Below, piece by piece: positions 56,267 through 64,000 of a DNA stretch of 64,000 bases. The position numbers and the translations under genes were made by a program. Below the pieces are notes generated by a model that was given only the letters and a program-made list of their open reading frames with translations, did not search any database and was not told the DNA's origin. Source of the DNA: Diadema setosum (taxonomy: Eukaryota; Echinodermata; Echinoidea; Diadematoida; Diadematidae); contig CM067066.1 of the NCBI GenBank assembly GCA_033980235.1, forward strand, positions 41,006,977-41,070,976, in the 5' to 3' direction. Numbering within the stretch: position 1 is the first letter of the stretch; each line of letters opens with the position of its first letter.

Positions 56267-57540
56267 GTTAGTTTCACATTAAAATATTAATAGATTAACT
56301 TGCTTCAGTTAAGATTTATAATATATCCCTTTAGCATACAATATCTTTTAGCTTGATGCCAGCATTATTATTTTTTCTCTGTTGTGTGATAATCAAAATA
56401 TGTTTTAAGTTAATTATTTTGTTTGTGTTTAATTGGACTGTGAAATTGTTTTACCAAGATTTTATAATCGAAATTATTTGAGATGTCGATAAAACCAGAT
56501 CTTGAGGAATCTTGACATGAAAATATAATAACTCATAACATTGAGATGCATAGTGAACCTATTGTGTTTATCAATTGCCCAAATCTCCCTGAGAGTTGTT
56601 TGGAAACCTTAATTCTATGCCAGAAGTGAGTTGATAAATGCACCCTATTTCTCAAATTTGTGTATATCCATTGTGAGAAATGAGGAATTATTTGATAACC
56701 TTGTATACATTAATTATTTATGGTAGCTTTGGGTATGCAGGGATGTCAGATACTAAAAAAAAGACAAATTTCAAATGAGTCTTGAAAATGACACTGTTTT
56801 CTTGTTTTACTTGTCCTGTGTCAAACATCGAAAGATTTGTTTCAAGCATATTGTCAATTTTTGTTGTTGTTCAAATCACATGTTGGTCACTGCATGCTTG
56901 AATTTAGTAGAAATTACTGATTTATCATGTCACAAGAAGCTTCATGTTTGCTATGTAGATAATCTCTTTGGAGTCTTGTTACTAATATATTTGAATGCAT
57001 TCATTTCATGTTCATGAACTACAAAATAAAACTGGAAATAGCACCAAGCATGGAACCAGTCATATAAAGAAGTGTTGATGATGAGTCTTCCTTTATCAAA
57101 CTGTCGAGAAATATTATGATATATGATCATTATGTTTTCAACTCTTTTTAGAGCTGCCAAGGCCTGACACAGCCATAGGAGGAAAACAATGCTTTGAACT
57201 TTGTTTGCTTCCAGATTTGTTGCATGCCCTGGTTTTTATGATGTCACAAAGGGGCCTGACTGCTTTCAGAGAAAACTAGAAACTAAAATGAAAGCCAAGG
57301 TCTATGAAGCTTGCTGAGTAGCATTGTGTCGGAACACTGCATATGAGAAACAGATGGGACTCAGTAGGGAAGAGAGGCAGAGCTACGTCAGATGAGAGTA
57401 TCATGTCTGACATATAAATGTGACTTGTACAGAAAAACATGCAACCAAAAAAGTAAATGTGCAGATTTGTCCATCCTTCTCTCCTTTACCCCTTTTCTTT
57501 ACCTTTTTCCTCTTTTTAAAGTTATTTTCTATTGCCTTAA
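56267..57540. other. No recognised exon or repeat
   Basis: I looked for seven-helix domain exons of class C receptors and found no hydrophobic stretch with flanking splice sites that fits. Confidence 0.45.
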
Positions 57541-57544
57541 AATG

Positions 57545-57924
57545 TGATATTTGATGTATTGACAGCATTATAAAGAAAATATAAGAAGAGTTTAAAAAAT
57601 ATATTTTTCATGAAAAGTACACATTCCATCAACTTGTTACTGACATATGTTATGGTAATATTATTCCCCCTGCTTTCTGAAAGAGGAAAGTCAAGAACTC
57701 TTTTATTGTATGCTAAAAAGTGAAAATATGTTGGTTTCCTTATGTTTTCTTATATTGTTGTCTATACATGTTGTAATGAACTGCAGTGTCTTCTTATTCA
57801 GCGATGACAACACCAACTTTTGAACGGATTGTCTGATTTTCCTCAAGCTTTCACTGATGTGTCCTACTAATATTGCTGCTTTCAATCAATCCACATTTAT
57901 ATATGGGTTTTAATTACCTTTAAT
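57545..57924. mobile_element. Palindromic MITE, family A, truncated copy
   Basis: TATAAAGAAAATATAAGAAG, TTACTGACATATGTTATGGT, AATATTATTCCCCCTGCTTT, ACGGATTGTCTGATTTTCCT and TTTCACTGATGTGTCCTACT are family-A motifs in order. The left end is missing and the right ends near TTACCTTTAA. Confidence 0.8.
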
Positions 57925-58091
57925 TCAAACTTGTAATGGAGGTGTGTGTATAGCTGGCTCCTGTAGTTTCCTAGATTGTTTGGTAATGTTGCCTTCTGTG
58001 TTCCAAACGTAGGCTTTTGTGTCACACTACGGGTGTGCTTTATCTGTTACATTTTTAGTAGATTTTATTCAAAAATATGCTATATTTCTTC

Positions 58092-58093
<2 letters not shown>

Positions 58094-58122
<29 letters not shown>

Positions 58123-58150
58123 AGAATGAAAGAAAAAGAAGAAAAAGAGA
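58094..58150 (+). repeat. (GA)n purine tract
   Basis: GA repeat of about 13 units followed by AAGAA repeats. Confidence 0.95.
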
Positions 58151-58199
58151 AAACACCTATGCACCATTCAATGTGATTACTCATGCCATTGCTTTTCCG

Positions 58200-59770
58200 T
58201 TATTAGTATGTGCAATGTTATTCATATGAAACATTTAAGACCACCTACAACAGAATTGGACTTTGATATATTAGACTTAAAGAAATGGGACATTGTGCTC
58301 ACAGCAAAAGTAGTTGCTTGTGTTGAGCCAAAATAAGTATTGATGCATGTCAAACAGCATCAAAAAATTCTTTCAGATGATGGTAAGAGATGAAGAAGGG
58401 AAGTAATTGGCAAGGGAGCCCTCTTTGCCGGGTTCGTCTCCTCTCATCTCTTTTGTCATCCTGCTTCAATGTTCTCGGAAACAGACTTGTCAAAATTGGA
58501 TATGATGCTTGTCAGGTTTGATTTGCAGAATGTTCTAGAGCTACATCTGAGGGACATGAAGGAGAGGGAATGGGGATGGCATGTGGGAGAGAAGCGATAT
58601 GGTAACTAGGGACTCCAGGTACCTCTTAGGTGAGCTTTGCCCCTTCATACCAATTAAAGAGCTTTACACCTCATAACAGAGGCTGACTTGAAACTCCCTT
58701 GACCATAACCTTCAATTGTTATGGTACTATCACTGGGATCTTGATTTGAGGATGGGGTGAAGGGGGAGCCCCTGCCAGACAGCTGGGGCTGACATTGGGA
58801 TCGAGACAATTTAGATGAGAACAACCTTGCATGACTTTCTCAAATCTTCACAGGTTAACTGTAATGCTGTTATCTTGCTTTCCTTTTTTCATCAGAGTTG
58901 TGCCAGTACAGTTTCATACATTTTACCAAATTTTATTTTTGATAGTTGTACCAGTAGGCATTAATCCAGAAATTTAAGTCAGATTTTGTTATAGTCAATT
59001 ATAGTTGAATATGTACATGTATTTGGATACATTGATAGGTTTTATGCAGAAAAAAAAACCATACACAAAAATATTTCATGCACAAAGTCATGACTTAGAT
59101 GGCATTAGCTGTATAGTTAAAGGACATCACCACATAAAAATTGATTTAAACACCAAACAACACCTCAAAAATTAGAATATGAGAAATTTTAGTTTTACGT
59201 CTACACTTATGATTTTAATGTGGTATCTGCTTCAGACTCTGTTCTTTGTTCTTCAGTTGGTTTGTGTGTGATATGATACAAACAGCCATGGATGATATTT
59301 TATGTAAACACAGGAAACAGATATGGGTCTATGTTCTAATCAGATGAAGTGCACAAAACTCTCTGTGTATTCCCCCAATGCCAGATGTATTAACAAATAT
59401 GAGATTGCAAAGTCTTCAAAGTGTGCAGATGTGAGCAAGTAATACTATTCACTAAAATTACAATGAGCGGTTAGTACACTGTAGCTCTTGTCAGAATTTG
59501 GCAGATGTGTTGGATTTAGCTTCATGTAAAAAGTGCTTATGTCTGATGGGTTTCAGAGTTTGCTTGATCTGCTAGGATGTTGAAGCCAGTAGTGGCCTGA
59601 AGAAACCAGAAATTAATGACAACATTATCTTTGGGCATCTGGGATCTGCCAGAAATTTGTAACTAACTGGTTGTGACATATTTCTGTATGCATCACACTC
59701 CCTTCTATTCGGAGAGAAGTTTGGAAGCTGTGTGGGTGATGTTTGGTCACAGACAGGCTCCATCCCCCAC
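58200..59770. other. No recognised gene
   Basis: Unremarkable AT-rich sequence without recognised repeats or exons. Confidence 0.5.
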
Positions 59771-59776
59771 TGCCCA

Positions 59777-60649
59777 CTCAAAGAGTTCTCAGCACCCACC
59801 AGTCTTTGAAACCGCTAACCTCAAAGAGTTCTCAGCACCCACCAGCCTTTGAAACCTCTAACCTCAAAGAGTTCTCAGCACCCACCAAAGCCTTTGAAAC
59901 CCCCTAATCTCAAAGAGTTCTCAGCACCCACAAGCCTTTGAAACCTCTAACCTCAAAGAGTTCTCAGCACCCACCAGCCTTTGAAACCTCTAACCTCAAA
60001 GAGTTCTCAGCACCCACCAGCCTTTGAAACCTCTAACCTAAAAGAGTTCTCAGCACCCACTAGCCTTTGAAACCTCTAACCTCAAAGCGTGCTCAGCATC
60101 CACCAAAGCCTTTGAAACCTCTAACCTCAAAGAGTTCTCAGCACCCATCAGCCTTTGAAACCTCTAACCTCAAAGCGTGCTCAGCATCCACCAAAGCCTT
60201 TGAAACCTCTAACCTCAAAGAGTTCTCAGCACCCATCAGCCTTTGAAACCTCTAACCTCAAAGAGTTCTCAGCACCCACCAGCCTTTGAAACCTCTAACC
60301 TCAAAGAGTTCTCAGCACCCACCAGCCTTTGAATCCTCTAACCTCAAAGAGTTCTCAGCACCCACCAGCCTTTGAAACCTCTAACCTCAAAGAGTTCTCA
60401 GCACCCACCAGCCTTTGAAACCTCTAACCTCAAAGAGTTCTCAGCACCCACCAGCCTTTGAAACCTCTAACCTCAAAGAGTTCTCAGCACCCACCAGCCT
60501 TTGAAACCTCTAACCTCAAAGAGTTCTCAGCACCCACCAGCCTTTGAAACCTCTAACCTCAAAGAGTTCTCAGCACCCACCAGCCTTTGAAACCTCTAAC
60601 CTAGCTCAAAGAGTTCTCAGCACCCACCAGCCTTTGAAACCTCTAACCT
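59777..60649 (+). repeat. 43-bp minisatellite, about 20 copies
   Basis: The unit is CTCAAAGAGTTCTCAGCACC, then CACCAGCCTTTGAAACCTCT and AAC. Most copies are near identical. A variant unit with AGCGTGCTCAGCATCC and an extra AA before GCC occurs twice (about 60084 and 60171), separated by one normal unit. The 43-base period cannot keep a reading frame, so it is non-coding. Uniformity suggests recent expansion. Confidence 0.97.
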
Positions 60650-60928
60650 TTTGTGATACAATACTATAGAGAGAATGACAGTATTAAATACATACATTTC
60701 ACTTGTCTTCTGTGTTGTACTGATTGTTTGAGAGTCCTATTCTACTAGATAACTTACTGATTTGAATACTTAGGCACAGGTATGAAGGAATCTTGAGATA
60801 TAGTGGGCTCTATTAGATCAGTGTAAGCCAAATATAATGAAACCTGGCTTTTGTGCCACTGTTTAGGCTGGCAGAAAAACCAACGGGAGTTTGCTTGAAC
60901 TCAAAACTTTTAGGTTGTTAGTATGTAC

Positions 60929-61096
60929 ATTGAAACCTGTCTATAGCGGCCACCCAAGGGAGATGAAAAGAGTGGCTACCATAGACAGGTGGCTGCTGTA
61001 AAAAGGGTCCTTAACATGGCTATATCAACCACCCAAGGGAGATAAAAGAGTGGCCACTGTGGACAGGTGGCTGTCAAAAGGCAGGTTTGACTGTAT
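60929..61096. mobile_element. Small palindromic element, family J
   Basis: TTGAAACCTGTCTATAGCGG at the left and the partly inverted GGCTGTCAAAAGGCAGGTTT at the right. CCACCCAAGGGAGAT followed by AGAGTGGC and GACAGGTGGCTG occurs twice, showing an internal duplication of about 65 bases. Confidence 0.75.
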
Positions 61097-61304
61097 GTTA
61101 TGTTCTCACATTCTGCTCCATGTTGTGAGACATGCTGGTTTAATCTCCAATCATATGTAAGCGTAAATGAGAGTAAAAATATATATAAATATACTTTGTG
61201 TGATATCCAGCTAGGGATCATTTGTTAGAGATGAGTGAGCATCTACAACTGAATATATTGGCAAACATGAATAAAAGGCTTGTGGAGTTTTAAAAACACA
61301 CATT

Positions 61305-61694
61305 TTAAAGGGACTATACAGTACTGGTTGAGGTGAGGATTCAGGTTTATAACATTTTTAAGTGAGATAATGAGAAACCTCTTATGAAATATCATGTAAA
61401 TTTAAGACGGATTCAATGTTTATTTGATGAAAATTGGCTTTCAAATGACTTAGATATCCAAAAAAGTGATAATAATAAAAGGCGACAGGCCATGCCTTTT
61501 ATTAGGATCATTTTGTTTCACCTTGTTTTTGGATATCTCAGCCATTCCAAAACCAATTTTCATCAATAAGAATAAACTTTTGATACCTCTTAGAATTGAA
61601 TGCTCTTTGGCATCTGATAGAGTGGTTTCTGAATATCTCGCAAAACGTTAAAAGCTAAATCCTCACCTCAACCAGAACTGTACACCACCTTTAA
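61305..61694. mobile_element. Palindromic MITE, family B, copy 3
   Basis: TTAAAGGGACTATACAGTAC and CAGAACTGTACACCACCTTTAA are inverted ends. GTTGAGGTGAGGATTCAGG pairs with CCTCACCTCAACC. Interior as in 39791-40180. Confidence 0.9.
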
Positions 61695-61728
61695 GGGGTG
61701 ATTTTTATTTATTCTGTGTTTTTTTTTT

Positions 61729-61776
61729 CTGTGTGTGTGTGTGTGTGTTGTTGTTGTTGTTGTTGTTGTTGTTTTT
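61729..61776 (+). repeat. (TG)n(TTG)n microsatellite
   Basis: Ten TG units followed by about eight TTG units, immediately downstream of the family-B MITE. Confidence 0.96.
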
Positions 61777-62223
61777 GCCAGGGTGTTAACACCTGCATGC
61801 ATACTCTATTCTGATGTGTATAGGAGAGACGTGATAGGAACTGGCAATACCTAGCTGGACGTCAGCATGAAATATTTTTAAATGGATACGATAATATTTA
61901 TTGAACTTCATAAACCAGGAAATCTCTTACTGAATTTAAAGTCTGATAGTGTAGTTTGTTGCAAGAATTATTTTTCAATATCCAGGGCTTACTTCAGCTA
62001 TTTATTGATGAAGTATTGTATACCATGACTAAAATATATTCCAAGTATAGCCAATTCCAGAACACAAGAGCTGTTCAGATAGCAAAGTTTGACATAAAGT
62101 CATTCAGACAGGCGAGTTAGGAGTTAGGACAAACATGAGTAGATGTTGTTGACTGAGATAGTCAAGCATAGACACAAGTGACTTGTTCAGACAGTCACAC
62201 TCAGGCAAATAGTCATTCAGCTA

Positions 62224-62366
62224 TACTGTAAAACATGATATATTCGCGGCATGAAATTTTTGCGAATTGGAGCTGACAGCCTTTTTTGCGAATTGCCACT
62301 GGCATTCAATGCATACAGTGTAGAAAAGAATCTTGCTGCTCGCGAAATTCGCGAAATTAAAAGGCA
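62224..62366. mobile_element. Palindromic MITE, family E, truncated copy
   Basis: TACTGTAAAACATGATATATTCGCGG begins the element and CTCGCGAAATTCGCGAAATT is the inner part of the inverted end. The terminal right end is lost. Confidence 0.7.
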
Positions 62367-62459
62367 GCTAACAAGTTGTATTTCCTTTTATTCAGAAAAA
62401 TCTCTGGTACCAGGCATGTATCATTATTCAGACATTGATGCCCCTTGACAAGACAATAG

Positions 62460-64000
62460 TGTTTGTGTGTGTGTTTGTATGTTTGTCATGAGGATGATCT
62501 TTGCTGTCAAATACTTTGTGAGCTCACTTTCTTATTAGCAACAAGAGTCACATAATCTTTGTTTGAAATGATACATCCTCCAAGGAAACCTGTTAGGGTA
62601 GATGGATGTTTCTCACACGAGTGGGACACATGATATTATTTAATGTCTAATCTCAAGAGGAGTTGATCGATAACGATCATGGTCCCTAAATACTGACTGG
62701 CCCTGAAGAAGGCTGAATATAATACAGCTGGTGACATTCAGGAAAGGTATCCCCTTTACAGTGGAGATGAAGTAGTTAAAACAAACATGGAAAGAGATCG
62801 TGAGAAAAACAGATCAGTCCAGGAAATGAGGTAAAGTAGACGAACCGACTCCCTCTGGTCTGAATTCAGGGGGCAAAAAATCATCAAACTTGTATGACCC
62901 TTTGCAAGTCCGAGGCCACAATTTGGGTTGTTGCTTTTTTCCCTGAAAGTGTGCAGATTGTATGTGTGTGTATCTGTCTGTCTGTGTTTATGTATGTTGC
63001 TTTTTAGATAAACATCCAGAAGAGGATGTCAAATGGAAATGCTAACTGTCTCTTTATTCTCATTTTATTTTGGGTGTGTTTTTCCTTTGAGTAAATGCTT
63101 GTGCCTGAAAGTGTGTCGGGCATTAAGATATACTGTATCTGTTCATAATAGTTCATTTAACTGTGTAAATTGTTTATATGAATGTTTTAAGTCCCTTCTA
63201 AACTTTGGGCCATCCAATGTCATGCCCTTCTCTGATATCTCATAATTTCATATTCTTGACATGCAGATGACTCATGGTGTTATTCAGATACCTCTCATAT
63301 TTTGGCAACTTTTGAATCTTTTATGATGACAAACAAGTTGTAAATGTTTTCTATTTGCATTTATACTGACAAGGCACTAAAACGAATGAAAAATGAATGC
63401 TACCCCAATTGTTCATCGATGAATGCTTTTTCTAATATGATAATGGGTCATTGATTAGAATTGGTTAGATGTGTTCATAACATCTTCTGCTTCCCATCAA
63501 ATAGACATCTTCTGCTTTTTGTGCAGCCATGGTACATGCATATTTTGCCTACCTGAAGAAAGAGTAAACAGTAAAAAAAAAAAGTGAAGAGTTCCCTTTT
63601 ACGTGTTATTTGAAAGGAATGAAATTTGACATTTCTTGTCTGTTGAAATATTAAATTTTGCACAAGCACAATTATTTCCTTTTCAAATCAGAATTTATTA
63701 TTTAATTGATTTGTCACCATTGGCAATACCTCTTGGACCGTTACCTATCACCAATTTCTCAGCAAACGCACAGATGAGATAGTAAAGCCAACTTTGTGTA
63801 CTTAGTGATTTGTGTGATGTTCTGATATAGAAATGCTCTTATTTCTCCAACAGCAATTTCTGCAAAGTTGTTGCCATAGCAACTGCCATGTTTTAGAGGA
63901 AATGTGACTCTGTTTGACTAAGGTGTTAATAGCAGATGAAGTTTCAACTTGAAATACACATACTCCGATACTTTTGTTATGTTTTTACATTATTTCCATA
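62460..64000. other. No recognised gene
   Basis: Short GTGTGT runs near 62463 and 62960 and an A run at 63573. No seven-helix exon is identified before the window ends. Confidence 0.45.

Noticed and set aside
59777..60649. CRISPR-like array of direct repeats
   Set aside because: Repeats are contiguous 43-bp units with no variable spacers, in animal DNA; it is a minisatellite.

Overview
This is eukaryotic (animal) genomic DNA. It is AT-rich, has long introns, many microsatellites and a very high density of small inverted-repeat transposons, and shows no prokaryotic gene organisation. A marine deuterostome, most likely an echinoderm, is the best guess. The grounds are a foldback element whose inverted repeats are built of 15-bp tandem units, like the TU elements described from sea urchins, a tRNA-derived SINE, and the CR1/L2-like LINE remnants. 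No species can be named from the sequence alone.

One protein-coding gene is supported, on the + strand. Eleven exons between 19527 and 52144 join in one open frame, and every codon phase and GT/AG splice site agrees. Together they encode about 772 residues. A twelfth exon (56147-56266) is probable. The first five exons form a periplasmic-type substrate-binding domain resembling the OpuAC/ProX family, which binds glycine betaine and other quaternary amines in bacteria. The next six form a GABA-B-type (class C GPCR) Venus-flytrap domain. The product is thus the ectodomain of a class C receptor with two stacked binding modules of bacterial ancestry. The signal-peptide exon is missing upstream, or lies unrecognised before 19527. 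The seven-helix domain must lie beyond 64000.

Layout. 1-4200: a 3.1-kb foldback element made of inverted arrays of ~160-bp units, flanked by direct repeats of ~165 bp, one of which is interrupted by a 431-bp foldback. 4200-10560: degraded LINE, small palindromic elements and otherwise featureless DNA. 10565-15455: a 40-bp minisatellite split by a 3.86-kb foldback element with an 8-bp target duplication, itself carrying nested elements. 15456-19526: a LINE scrap and a palindromic element. 19527-56266: the receptor gene, with introns packed with palindromic elements, a SINE, LINE ends and microsatellites. 56267-64000: no recognised exon, but a 43-bp minisatellite (59777-60649) and several small elements.

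The rest of the window is repeat biology. At least eight families of palindromic nonautonomous elements occur, several in two to six copies and often nested. They make the introns rich in potential hairpins.
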